Below, piece by piece: positions 9,069 to 17,617 of a stretch of DNA of 64,000 nucleotides (the first letter of the stretch is position 1; every line of letters begins with the position of its first letter). Where the stretch lies: positions 124,001-188,000 of the forward strand of contig NZ_JBJURJ010000017.1 of assembly GCF_046098205.1 (NCBI RefSeq). Reading direction: 5' to 3'. The notes beneath the pieces are model-generated. The model was given only the letters and a program-made list of their open reading frames with translations, did not search any database and was not told the DNA's origin. This DNA is from Paenibacillus_AR mesotrionivorans. Lineage in GTDB: Bacteria; Bacillota; Bacilli; Paenibacillales; NBRC-103111. The position numbers and the translations under genes are program-made.

Positions 9069-9120
9069 CTCCTGCTGGGTTTAATCCCGCGCACCCAAAT
9101 CATACGAAGGTTGTGATTCC

Positions 9121-10317
9121 ATGAGCACCTTATTCGAACAACGCAAGCAAATGATCCAACACCGCTACGAGGCGCTGATCTCGCTTAAAAACCAGCCCCT
9201 TTTCTCCGAAAACGGCATCTTCGAACGTTACGCCAACCCCGCGCTGACCGGCGCCCATGCGCCCTTGGTCTGGCGGTACGACTTCAACCCGGAGACCAAC
9301 CCTTATTTCATGGAGCGGATCGGCGTCAACGCCGCCTTCAATCCGGGTGCCATCGAGCTGGACGGCAAGTTTTATCTCGTCGCTCGTATGGAGGGAGTGG
9401 ACCGCAAATCCTTCTTCGCTGTGGCGGAGAGCGACTCCCCTGTTGACGGCTTCCGGCTGTGGGACCATCCGGTGGTGATGCCGGAGACGGAGGAGCCGGA
9501 TATCAATGTCTATGACATGCGTCTGGTCCACCATGCGGACGGGTGGATATACGGAATCTTCTGCACCGAACGCAAGGACCCCGACGCTGCACCGGGGGAT
9601 CTCTCCAGCGCAGTGGCCCAAGCGGGTATTGCCCGGACCAGAGATCTGAAGACCTGGGAGCGGCTGCCCGACCTGAAGACCGGCTCCGCCCAACAGCGGA
9701 ATGTGGTGCTGCATCCCGAATTCGTCGACGGCTGTTACGCCTTCTACACCCGGCCCCAGGACGGCTTCATCGAAGCAGGCTCCGGAGGCGGTATCGGCTG
9801 GGGGTTGTCCAACAGCATGAATCCCGCCATCATCACATCTGAGTCCATAATCGACCGCCGCTATTACCACACCATTAAGGAAGTCAAAAACGGCCAAGGC
9901 CCCGCCCCTATCAAAACCCCTAAGGGTTGGCTGCATGTCGCCCATGGAGTGCGCAACACCGCGGCAGGACTGCGTTACGTGGTCTACGCCTTCCTGACAG
10001 ATCTGACGGATCCATCCAAACTGCTGCATGCTCCAGCAGGCCATCTGATTGCTCCTGAAGGTGAGGAACGGATCGGCGATGTGTCCAACGTTGTCTTCAT
10101 CAACGGTCTGATTGCCCGGGATAACGGAGACGTATACCTCTATTACGCCTCCTCCGACACCCGCTGCCATGTGGCTTCCACCACGGTAGACAGACTGCTG
10201 GATTATGTGCTCCATACGCCCGAAGACCCGCTCCGCTCTTACGCATGTGTGCAGCAACGGATCGCCCTGGTGGACCGGAATCTGCAATACCTCACGACGG
10301 CACAGCTGCAATCCTAA
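9121..10317 (+). CDS. GH130 phosphorylase, probable 4-O-beta-D-mannosyl-D-glucose phosphorylase
   Basis: A 398-residue five-bladed beta-propeller of family GH130, subfamily 1 by overall length and sequence. Key features are INAAFN-like VNAAFNPGAIELDGKFYLVAR (74-94), NVYDMRLVHH near 127-136, whose Asp is the proton donor in the family, and GIGWGLSNSM near 222. The enzyme would cleave mannosyl-beta-1,4-glucose with phosphate to mannose 1-phosphate and glucose. It is cytoplasmic, with no signal. Together with the upstream epimerase it completes a known intracellular mannobiose route. GAAGG precedes the ATG by about 10 bases. A good terminator follows. The 447-bp repeat-filled gap may mean it has its own promoter. 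Confidence 0.9.
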   Translation: MSTLFEQRKQMIQHRYEALISLKNQPLFSENGIFERYANPALTGAHAPLVWRYDFNPETNPYFMERIGVNAAFNPGAIELDGKFYLVARMEGVDRKSFFAVAESDSPVDGFRLWDHPVVMPETEEPDINVYDMRLVHHADGWIYGIFCTERKDPDAAPGDLSSAVAQAGIARTRDLKTWERLPDLKTGSAQQRNVVLHPEFVDGCYAFYTRPQDGFIEAGSGGGIGWGLSNSMNPAIITSESIIDRRYYHTIKEVKNGQGPAPIKTPKGWLHVAHGVRNTAAGLRYVVYAFLTDLTDPSKLLHAPAGHLIAPEGEERIGDVSNVVFINGLIARDNGDVYLYYASSDTRCHVASTTVDRLLDYVLHTPEDPLRSYACVQQRIALVDRNLQYLTTAQLQS

Positions 10318-10327
10318 CGTCGTTATA

Positions 10328-10363
10328 CCGGCCCTGCATCCATCCATGCAAGGCCGGTTTTTT
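10328..10363 (+). terminator. Rho-independent terminator after the GH130 gene
   Basis: CCGGCC at 10328-10333 pairs with GGCCGG at 10352-10357, the loop contains a second GCAT/ATGC match, and six T follow. It also separates this gene from the convergent kinase gene. Confidence 0.92.
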
Positions 10364-10378
10364 AGCTTCTCCTACCTC

Positions 10379-12172
10379 TCATTCCGCTACCATATTCCTT
10401 AGCTTCATAATGACGGCAGTCCCCTGTCCGAGCCGGCTCTCCACCTGCAGCCCGTACGCCGGACCATAATGGAGCTTGATCCGCTCATTCACATTTTGCA
10501 GGCCGATGCCTCCTCTGGAATTCGTATCGTACACCAGCGTTTCGTAATGACCGTTCAACCTCTCCACCGTCTCACGGCTCATCCCGATTCCATTGTCCGT
10601 AAGAATGAAATAGGTATCGTCTCCCAGATCATAGGCGGAAATCGTAATTTCCCCGGGGCCCTCCCGTTTCTCCAAGCCATGATAGATAGAGTTCTCCACA
10701 ACCGGCTGCAGCACCAGCTTCAGCATCGGCCGGCCAAGCAGCGGCTCAGGCACCTTCAAGGTCAGGGCAAATTTATCGTTGAACCGCATATTCTGCAAAT
10801 ACAGGTAATGCTCCAGATGCTCCAGCTCCGAGGCAACGGTGCCGCTCTCCACTCCTTTGGTCAGGCTGTACCGGAGCATTTGGCCCAAGTTATAAGTCAT
10901 CGCGGATACCCGGTCGTCATCATTCAGCTCCGCCATCATCCGGATGGTCTCCAGGGTGTTGTAGATAAAATGAGGATTGATCTGGCTTTGCAGCATCCGC
11001 ATCTCCGCCTCCTTCTTGCGCAGACGGCTGTCCGCCACCTCTCCGATGAGCTCGTTAATCCGCTCCAGCATCTGGTTGAAGTGTTTGCCCAAAAGCCCTA
11101 CCTCATCGGCATACTTCACCTTAAGCCGCACATCCATGTTGCCGCCCTGCACTTGCTTCATCAGTCTGGACATCTTGCTGAGCGGCCCCGTCAAAAAGTG
11201 GGAGATGACAATGGAAACGGCAAGGGCAAAGCCGGATATGGCCAAGGTCACCAGAATGGTTACATTCCGTGTCAGAGTAGCCTTGGCGGTCACCTCCTTG
11301 ACCGGAATGAGAGCAACCATCTTCCAGCCTGTTTTGGCGGAGGTGGTGTATGTGCAGATATATTCCGCATTGTCCAGCTCCAACGGAAAGCTTCCCTGAT
11401 CCCCCTCTATCCTGGAAAAGTAAGGAAGGTCCTCTGCGCGGCCCATCATGAACGCCCTCTCGCTGTCGAAGACGATCTGGTTCTGCTGGTCCCAGATCAT
11501 CGAATGCCCCTTGGTAATGGCATCCATCTCCTCTACCGTCTTAGCGATAACGCTTACAGATGTGTCAAACACAATCATGCCGATGGGGACAATGGACACA
11601 GCATCCCGGATTTCACGGACCACGGTAAACACATAATCCTTATTTCCGGAGGAGTATTCCACCGCCTGGACAGGCAAAAGCACCGGCAGCCCCTCCGCCT
11701 CCTTGGCCAGACTCCGCCAATAAGGGATTTTCTGCCGGATATCCTGGCGGAGCCCGTCTGTCTTCAGATTGTAATACAGCTCATCATAGTTATCGATAAT
11801 GTAGACCGAGGTGCTGTCCTTCTTAATGTTGTTGAGACTCAGCACCACGGGCTCCAGACTCCGCATCTTCTCGATGCTCAAGGGCTGGGCCAGCTTCTGC
11901 TGCATATCCGTCATAAATAAGGGCAGAGCAGATATCCGCTTCACATCGGAGATGTAATTTTCCAGCTTGTCCATCAGCTCCGAGGCGGTCCGCGAAACAT
12001 ATGCCTGGGCGTTGGACTGCAGGGATTTGGAGTAATATTGGAATGAAATATAGCTGGTGAGCGTTAAGGGCAAGGTGATCAGAAACACAAACACAATAAT
12101 CAGTTTCTTCTTCATGCTGCTGTTGGCAATGGAGTGCCAAACTCGGGTTCTTTTGCGCAACCGTTTCCCCAC
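10379..12172 (-). CDS. YesM-type membrane sensor histidine kinase
   Basis: A 597-residue kinase from a GTG start (12172) behind GGGAGG. A helix at about 22-45 and another near 300-325 bracket an extracellular Cache-like sensor domain of roughly 250 residues. A HAMP domain follows (LTGPLSKMSRLMKQVQGGN). The phosphoacceptor region LQSQINPHFIYNTLE near 400-415 and the ATPase boxes LQPVVENSIYHGLE and LTDNGIGM then GGIGLQNVNER are those of the LytS/YesM (His_kinase) family. It is the last gene of a leftward operon: binding protein, two permeases, response regulator, second binding lipoprotein, kinase. It probably senses the imported sugar through that lipoprotein. Confidence 0.93.
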   Translation of the reverse strand: MGKRLRKRTRVWHSIANSSMKKKLIIVFVFLITLPLTLTSYISFQYYSKSLQSNAQAYVSRTASELMDKLENYISDVKRISALPLFMTDMQQKLAQPLSIEKMRSLEPVVLSLNNIKKDSTSVYIIDNYDELYYNLKTDGLRQDIRQKIPYWRSLAKEAEGLPVLLPVQAVEYSSGNKDYVFTVVREIRDAVSIVPIGMIVFDTSVSVIAKTVEEMDAITKGHSMIWDQQNQIVFDSERAFMMGRAEDLPYFSRIEGDQGSFPLELDNAEYICTYTTSAKTGWKMVALIPVKEVTAKATLTRNVTILVTLAISGFALAVSIVISHFLTGPLSKMSRLMKQVQGGNMDVRLKVKYADEVGLLGKHFNQMLERINELIGEVADSRLRKKEAEMRMLQSQINPHFIYNTLETIRMMAELNDDDRVSAMTYNLGQMLRYSLTKGVESGTVASELEHLEHYLYLQNMRFNDKFALTLKVPEPLLGRPMLKLVLQPVVENSIYHGLEKREGPGEITISAYDLGDDTYFILTDNGIGMSRETVERLNGHYETLVYDTNSRGGIGLQNVNERIKLHYGPAYGLQVESRLGQGTAVIMKLRNMVAE

Positions 12173-12190
12173 AAGCTTTCCTCCCGCCCT

Positions 12191-13474
12191 TTAATGGCTC
12201 TCCAGCACGGTACTCCGGGCCTTCGCCCATTGCTGATTATATCTTTCCAGCACCTCTGCGGGAGCTCCCAGCAGGTAATCCTGCACCAGCAGAGGCATGT
12301 CCAGCTGGGCTTTATTCAATATTTGGCTCAGTTCATCAGTATCCTTGACAATCTCCACATACTGGGGCCGGTACGACTCCAGCTCCAGGAGCTGCTGCAG
12401 TTCCGAGGGTTTGGACTTCATCACCGGAATGTACCCTGCGTAATTCTCGTAGCCGGATTGTGTCAGCATCCATGTAATAAAGGTTTTGGCCGCCCCTTGG
12501 TGCTTGCTGCTCTTGCTGACTGCGTAATAGCGGTCCGGAGACAAGGTGACCCGCTGGATTCCTGAAGGATTGGCCGGAAAAGGAATAAAGCCGATCTCCT
12601 CCGGCTTGGCTCCATTCTCGATAATTTGCGGAATTGCCCAATTGCCGGTGAGCATCATGCCGATTTTCCCTTCCGCCAACTCCCGTTTAGACCGTTCCCA
12701 GTTGGTGTCATTGAGATTGGGCTCCAAGTAGCCCCGGTCATACAATGTCCGGATCATCTCCAGCGCAGCTACATAGGGACTTTCCCGATGAAACGGAATG
12801 TCAGTGGAGGCCAGACCGGTTTTTACAGCCCCATCCCCTGAGATTAGCAGCGGTACATCGTACATCCACACCTGCAGCGGCCAGCGGTCCTTAAAATTGG
12901 AGGCCAAAGGAATCACACCATGCAGCTTCAGCCGTTCACAAACCGTGAAAAAAGCATCCGGCGTTTGCGGCAGCTCCGTAATGCCGGCTTGTTCGAACAC
13001 CTTCTTGTGATAAATCAGGCCGGTTACGGCCACTCCGGAGGGAATACCGTAGGTAACGCCCTCATACGCGCGGAAATCCTTGAAGTACATGTCGCCATCC
13101 AGTTCTAAATCATCCAAGGGGGCAAAAAATTTGGGCAAATCGGAGGCCGGAACCGAAGGCATCAGCATCACATCCGGCGCTTCGCCCGAGGCAAGCCGGA
13201 TTTTGACGCTTTTGTCATAATCCCGGAAGGCTTCGAATTGGACTGTAATCTCCGGATGCAGCTCGTGAAATCGCTGGGCATACTCCTTATATGTGCCGTC
13301 AATCATATCGGTCCGGTTGGTCACTACGTTGATGATGCCGCTTTGCCCGGAATCGCCGGAAGGCTCCGCTTCCTTCTGTGCAGGAGGACCGCTTGGACCA
13401 ATCCAGCTGCAGCCGCCGCACATCCATAGCACCGTGAGAAGAAGCAATAGAGGCTTATTTATACGCAAGTTCAT
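12191..13474 (-). CDS. Sugar-binding lipoprotein dedicated to the sensor kinase (three-component system)
   Basis: A 427-residue solute-binding protein. I start it at ATG 13474 because GGAGG lies 8 bases upstream and the hydrophobic signal LLLLTVLWMCGGC follows; a longer frame to 13525 adds an implausible leader. The lipobox cysteine is near residue 22. It is clearly paralogous to the importer's binding protein at 16198-17499: both read TNRTDM near the start, then RDYDK, and SDLPK(F/Y)FAPLDD. Yet it lies between the response regulator and the kinase genes rather than with the permeases. This arrangement matches the AraPST-type three-component systems described in Geobacillus, where a lipoprotein presents sugar to the kinase. 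The sensory role is inference. Confidence 0.88.
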   Translation of the reverse strand: MNLRINKPLLLLLTVLWMCGGCSWIGPSGPPAQKEAEPSGDSGQSGIINVVTNRTDMIDGTYKEYAQRFHELHPEITVQFEAFRDYDKSVKIRLASGEAPDVMLMPSVPASDLPKFFAPLDDLELDGDMYFKDFRAYEGVTYGIPSGVAVTGLIYHKKVFEQAGITELPQTPDAFFTVCERLKLHGVIPLASNFKDRWPLQVWMYDVPLLISGDGAVKTGLASTDIPFHRESPYVAALEMIRTLYDRGYLEPNLNDTNWERSKRELAEGKIGMMLTGNWAIPQIIENGAKPEEIGFIPFPANPSGIQRVTLSPDRYYAVSKSSKHQGAAKTFITWMLTQSGYENYAGYIPVMKSKPSELQQLLELESYRPQYVEIVKDTDELSQILNKAQLDMPLLVQDYLLGAPAEVLERYNQQWAKARSTVLESH

Positions 13475-13532
13475 TCTTCCGTCCTCCAGTCTGCCGGCGG
13501 GTAACAGAAAACCGGGCATTGGCATGCCCGGA

Positions 13533-14282
13533 TTACGGCGAGATATACTTTTCCTTGTATTCCTTTGGCGTCAAACCCACTGTCTTCTTAAACAGCTTGT
13601 TAAAGTAAACCGGGTCGGAATAACCCAGCATGGAGGAAACCTCATAATTTTTCAGCTGCGGATAATCCGTCAAAAATTGCTTGGCCTTCTCCATCCGTAC
13701 GGCAATCAGGTAATCGGTCATGGTCAAACCGGTTTGCTGCCGGAACAATTTGCTAACATAGCTGGGGCTAAGCTCCACCCGCTCCGCCAATTGCTCCAGA
13801 TTAAAGGTCTTGTCAAATTCCTTATCCAGGATCTGCTTGATCCGCTCCGCCACACGGTGCTCCTGCTCCCCTGCGTCCCGTTCCCGGCAATCCGGTTCCG
13901 TCTCGTCGAGACTGCGGCTGATTTTAGTTAGGGACTGGAAAAGATCGTATTTATCCAAGGGCTTCAGCAAATAATCGAAAACGCCGAAGCGGAGGGCCTG
14001 TCTGGCATATTCAAACTCGTTGAAGCCGCTGATCACAATCACATGAAGAGCCGGAAACCGCTCCTTCGCCTTTTCGATCAGCCGCAGACCGTCTATAACG
14101 GGCATCTTGATATCAGTGATCAACACATGCAGCTCCCCGGGCTGAAGCTTGCTCATGGCTGCACTTGCCTCCAAGCCATTGGCATATAGACCGGCAATTT
14201 GGACGGAAAGCTCGGACTTGCCCAGTATTTTGGCGATTCCCAACCGGATCAGCTCTTCATCATCCACGATCATGACATTCAA
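13533..14282 (-). CDS. YesN-type response regulator with AraC DNA-binding domain
   Basis: A 249-residue regulator. The receiver domain spans 1-120: the acidic pair DDEE at 7-10, the phosphorylated Asp in LITDIKMPVIDG near 57, Thr/Ser in VIVISGFNEFEYA near 84, and Lys in LLKPLDKYD near 107. The C-terminal AraC/XylS double helix-turn-helix covers about 145-249, ending in YFNKLFKKTVGLTPKEYKEKY. It pairs with the kinase two genes downstream. It sits directly behind the permease genes, so importer and sensor are co-transcribed and can form a positive loop. Candidate target sites are the direct repeats at 17578-17617. Confidence 0.94.
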   Translation of the reverse strand: MNVMIVDDEELIRLGIAKILGKSELSVQIAGLYANGLEASAAMSKLQPGELHVLITDIKMPVIDGLRLIEKAKERFPALHVIVISGFNEFEYARQALRFGVFDYLLKPLDKYDLFQSLTKISRSLDETEPDCRERDAGEQEHRVAERIKQILDKEFDKTFNLEQLAERVELSPSYVSKLFRQQTGLTMTDYLIAVRMEKAKQFLTDYPQLKNYEVSSMLGYSDPVYFNKLFKKTVGLTPKEYKEKYISP

Positions 14283-14383
14283 GCAGGCTCACTCCCAGCC
14301 AACGCATTTTGCCACATTCATTTTACCATAAACATGCAGAAAACGGTTGCAGTATTTCGGGCGTATGCCTCTCCTCCAGACGT

Positions 14384-15214
14384 TCAGGCCTTGACGGCCC
14401 CGCTGGTCACCCCTGAAAAAATAAATTTCTGCAGGACTAAATAGAGAATGACGGTAGGCAGCATGATGATCAGAATGGCCGCACAGATGTAGTTCCACTC
14501 CGCCTGGTTGATTCCGGCAAACCGCATGATGGAGGTGGAAACCACCCCCAGCTTCGCTTTGGGCATGTACAGGTAAGGAATGTACAGATCATTGTAGATA
14601 TTGATGGTTTTCAGGATGACCAGCGTGGCTGTTGCAGGCGTAAGCAGCGGAAAAATAATTTTCCGGTAAATCCGGAACAGCGAGGCTCCATCAATCATGG
14701 CGCTTTCGTCCAGCTCATACGGGATGCTTTTGATGAACTGCAGGTAAATGTAAATCTGCACCACATCCGCTCCGATGTACAGCAGAATAGGCGCATACAG
14801 TGTGTTGAACAGGTGCAGGGATTGGATGATGGAGAATACAGCCACCTGCGTGGTGATGGTCGGAATGATGGTGGCAGCCAGAAATGCTCCCATAACCAGC
14901 CCTTTTCCGCGAAAATCAAACCGGCCAATGGCATACGCCACCATGGTGCCCAGAATAACATTGCCCACCAGGGAAACCGCAATAATGACGAAGGTATTGC
15001 CGAAGGCCTGGGCCAGATGCGCCCGTTCAAAAACAACCCGGAAATTTTCCAGGTTGGCGAAGCTTTTGGGCAGCGTAAACGGCCCCGCCGAGCCAAACTC
15101 GCTTTTATCCTTGAAGGCATTGACAAAAACCACGTAAGGCGGAAATACTACTACAAAGACGGCCGCCATCAACAGAAAATATTGGAGGCTCTTCAGTACA
15201 GGCTGCTGTTTCAT
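14384..15214 (-). CDS. Carbohydrate ABC transporter permease, MalG type
   Basis: A 276-residue membrane protein with six predicted helices. The EAA loop reads DESAMIDGASLFRIYRKIIFP near residue 170 and the C-terminus is GVTSGAVKA, typical of the family. It starts three bases after the stop of the MalF-type gene and is followed after about 100 bp by the response regulator gene. It forms the channel with the product of the preceding gene. As elsewhere in this window there is no dedicated ATPase gene, so a shared MsmX-like ATPase is likely. Confidence 0.93.
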   Translation of the reverse strand: MKQQPVLKSLQYFLLMAAVFVVVFPPYVVFVNAFKDKSEFGSAGPFTLPKSFANLENFRVVFERAHLAQAFGNTFVIIAVSLVGNVILGTMVAYAIGRFDFRGKGLVMGAFLAATIIPTITTQVAVFSIIQSLHLFNTLYAPILLYIGADVVQIYIYLQFIKSIPYELDESAMIDGASLFRIYRKIIFPLLTPATATLVILKTINIYNDLYIPYLYMPKAKLGVVSTSIMRFAGINQAEWNYICAAILIIMLPTVILYLVLQKFIFSGVTSGAVKA

Positions 15215-15217
15215 GAC

Positions 15218-16105
15218 CTATTCCCCCTTCCTGTTGATGACTTTGCTTTGTATGCCCAGAATCACAATGGTTATGAATAGCAGCACAATGCTCATGGCCG
15301 ATGCCAGCCCGTAATTATTATATTGGAACGCCGTTTCAACGGTTTTAAATACGAAGGTAGTGGAAGCCCCTGCCGGTCCGCCTGCAGTAAGCACAAAAGG
15401 CAAATCAAACACGGATAACGCGCCGCTGATGGTTAAGAACATATTCAATTCGATGATCTTGGCCAGATTGGGCAGGGTCAGATTCCAGAATTGCTGGAAG
15501 CCGTTGGCCCCGTCTATGGTCGCCGCCTCATAGATGTCTCCGGGAATCGCCTGTAGCGCACCGATATAGATGACCATGTTGTAGCCCATAAACCGCCAAA
15601 AGCCTACGGAGGCTAACGAAAAATTCACAATCTTCGCATTGCCCAGCCAGCTTGTTTGCAGACTGTCCAAACCGATCAGACCCAACAAGGCGTTCAGGGA
15701 GCCGTTGGTGGTGTCGAATACAAACTGGAACATAAACGCAACCGCAATGCCATTCATAATAAAGGGCAAAAACAGAATCATCCGGAAAAAATGGCGTCCC
15801 TTCAGCTTTCCGTTCAAGATGACAGCAAACAGCAGCGCTGCGATATTTTGAACGATGCCTACCAGAAAATACGGAATCTGATGCAGAAATACCCCGAATA
15901 TCTTCGGGTTCCGGAATACCTCGGCATAGTTGTCCCAGCCGATCAGCTTTTTGTCGGGGCTAAGCCCATCCCAGTTGGTAAAGCTCAAGTAAACCAGCTT
16001 GATAGCCGGATAAAATGTAAAGGTGCAAAGTAAGGCCATCGGAACCAGCAAAAATCCGGTAACAATCAGCCATTTTTGAGTTTTGTACGGCAATGTGCTG
16101 AACAT
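15218..16105 (-). CDS. Carbohydrate ABC transporter permease, MalF type
   Basis: A 295-residue permease from ATG 16105, chosen because GAAGGAAGG lies just upstream and the protein then begins MFSTLPYKTQKWL, a normal MalF-type start; a longer frame to 16231 would add a leader overlapping a hairpin. About six helices are seen. The EAA motif is YEAATIDGANGFQQFWNLTLP near 190 and GGPAGASTTFVFK near 245 is characteristic. It lies 93 bp after the binding protein gene, with a strong hairpin between them. Confidence 0.92.
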   Translation of the reverse strand: MFSTLPYKTQKWLIVTGFLLVPMALLCTFTFYPAIKLVYLSFTNWDGLSPDKKLIGWDNYAEVFRNPKIFGVFLHQIPYFLVGIVQNIAALLFAVILNGKLKGRHFFRMILFLPFIMNGIAVAFMFQFVFDTTNGSLNALLGLIGLDSLQTSWLGNAKIVNFSLASVGFWRFMGYNMVIYIGALQAIPGDIYEAATIDGANGFQQFWNLTLPNLAKIIELNMFLTISGALSVFDLPFVLTAGGPAGASTTFVFKTVETAFQYNNYGLASAMSIVLLFITIVILGIQSKVINRKGE

Positions 16106-16148
16106 GTCGGTTTCCTTCCTTCCTTCGAAAAGCTGCTTGCGGAAGCAA

Positions 16149-16181
16149 AATGGATTACCCGGAGTCCCTGGATAATCCATT
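16149..16181 (-). terminator. Intercistronic hairpin between binding protein and permease genes
   Basis: AATGGATTA at 16149-16157 pairs with TAATCCATT at 16173-16181, extended inward by CC/GG. It begins 17 bases after the binding protein stop. Only a short T-rich tail follows on the minus strand. Such hairpins stabilise the upstream message or partly terminate, giving more binding protein than permease. Confidence 0.65.
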
Positions 16182-16197
16182 CTGCCGCCAGCCCCAA

Positions 16198-17499
16198 TTA
16201 ATAACCAAGTGCCTTTTTGGCATCCGCCCATTGTTTATTGAACTTGTCAAACACCTCTTGGCTTTTGCCCAGCACAAATTCCTGTACAATGGCCGGAGGA
16301 TCAATTTGGGCTTTATTCTGGGTGGCGATGGCTTGGTCGTTATCCGGAACCCCTTCGATAAATGACGGGTTGGAGGCCTTGAATTCCGTTAATTGAGCCA
16401 GTTCAGGCTGCTTATCCTTCAGAACCGGGATAAAGCCGGCAAAGCTGTCAAAGCCCGATTCTTCAATCATCCATTTGACAAATGCCTTGGCGGTTTCTTG
16501 ATTCTTGGAGTTTTTGTTCACCGCATAGAACCAGTCCGGATTCAACGGAGCATTGGTTTTGCCGGAATTGTCATAGGGCATCGGGAAAAATCCGATATCC
16601 TCCGATTTGGCGCCGTTTTCGATAATCTGGTTAATGACCCAGTTGCCCAGGAAGTACATGGCGAACTTGCCGGTGGCTACATCCTTTTTGGACTGCTCCC
16701 AATTGGTGGAATTGATGTCCGGCTCCAGGAAGCCCTTCTCGTACATGGTTTTCAAGATCCCCATGGACTTGCCGTAACCATTATCTAATGTATACGGGGT
16801 ATTGGTTTTGATCCGGTCATTACCCAGCTGGGCACTTCCGGCAATGACGGGGGGAAGATCATAAACCCAGGATTGAAGCGGCCACTTGTCCTTGAAGTTG
16901 GACGCCAGCGGCACAATGCCCTTGGCCTTCAGCTTTTCCGCTGCGGCATACAATTCGTCCAATGTTTTAGGTACCGCTGTTATGCCTGCATCCTTAAAAA
17001 CCTTTTTGTTATAGACAATGCCCGATGTGGAAGCCCCGGAGGCAATTCCGTACATTTTTCCGCTGGTAGCCTTAAAGTCCTTGAAGTAAATTTTTTCGTT
17101 CAGGCCCATATCATCCAGCGGTGCAAAATACTTGGGCAAATCCGAATTGGGTATGGTGGGCACCAGCAGAATATCGGGATAATCGGCGGAAGCGATCCGG
17201 ACCTTCACGTTCTTGTCATAGTCGCGGATTGCTTCAAATTCAATGTCGGCATTGGGGTATTTTTCCTTGAAACGTTTGGCGTAATCCTTGTATTCCTTGT
17301 CTACCATGTCGGTGCGGTTTGTCAAAAAGGTAACCTTGCCCTTAATATTGCTGCCGGGCTTTTCACTTGCTTTTGCGGTATCCGTAACAGCAGGTTTGGC
17401 GGATTCCGCCGTTTTGCCGTTGTCACTGCTTCCGCTGCATCCGGCTGCCAAAGACAGGGTTAAAACGGCCACCAGGGCCCCAGGGATTGCTTTTCTCAT
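16198..17499 (-). CDS. Sugar-binding lipoprotein of ABC importer
   Basis: A 433-residue family 1 binding protein. The signal MRKAIPGALVAVLTLSLAAGC ends in a lipobox with the anchored Cys near residue 21, then a charged Ser/Lys/Ala linker to about 50. The core shares TNRTDMVDKEY, RDYDKNVKVRIAS and SDLPKYFAPLDD with the sensor lipoprotein at 12191-13474, so one gene arose from the other or they share a recent ancestor. It heads the importer-sensor operon. The neighbouring epimerase and GH130 genes suggest a beta-manno-oligosaccharide ligand; this is inference. Confidence 0.92.
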   Translation of the reverse strand: MRKAIPGALVAVLTLSLAAGCSGSSDNGKTAESAKPAVTDTAKASEKPGSNIKGKVTFLTNRTDMVDKEYKDYAKRFKEKYPNADIEFEAIRDYDKNVKVRIASADYPDILLVPTIPNSDLPKYFAPLDDMGLNEKIYFKDFKATSGKMYGIASGASTSGIVYNKKVFKDAGITAVPKTLDELYAAAEKLKAKGIVPLASNFKDKWPLQSWVYDLPPVIAGSAQLGNDRIKTNTPYTLDNGYGKSMGILKTMYEKGFLEPDINSTNWEQSKKDVATGKFAMYFLGNWVINQIIENGAKSEDIGFFPMPYDNSGKTNAPLNPDWFYAVNKNSKNQETAKAFVKWMIEESGFDSFAGFIPVLKDKQPELAQLTEFKASNPSFIEGVPDNDQAIATQNKAQIDPPAIVQEFVLGKSQEVFDKFNKQWADAKKALGY

Positions 17500-17554
17500 C
17501 TTTCCTTACCCCTCTCATTCGTTTATAACAGACATGGATTCGCTTACATGTTGT

Positions 17555-17617
17555 ATTATAGGCCGGCGCATCTTCTCTTTATAGGAGGCTGAATTGTGAT
17601 TTATAGTCCTCAATTGT
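17555..17617 (-). promoter_or_regulatory. Promoter with imperfect direct repeats upstream of the importer-sensor operon
   Basis: A TATAAT -10 lies at 17560-17555 on the minus strand with no good -35. Instead, TTTATAG (17578 and 17600) and AATTGT (17592 and 17612) form two copies of a composite about 21 bp apart. This is a reasonable pair of half-sites for the YesN-type response regulator. The distal copy touches the stop of the upstream GH130 gene. Confidence 0.45.

Noticed and set aside
9130..10347. 405-codon open frame on - opposite the GH130 gene
   Set aside because: Antisense shadow of a gene with intact GH130 motifs.
10469..11920. 483-codon open frame on + opposite the histidine kinase gene
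   Set aside because: Product is His/Gln/Pro-rich without domains and lies wholly antisense to a kinase with all its motifs; it is a shadow of high GC codon positions.
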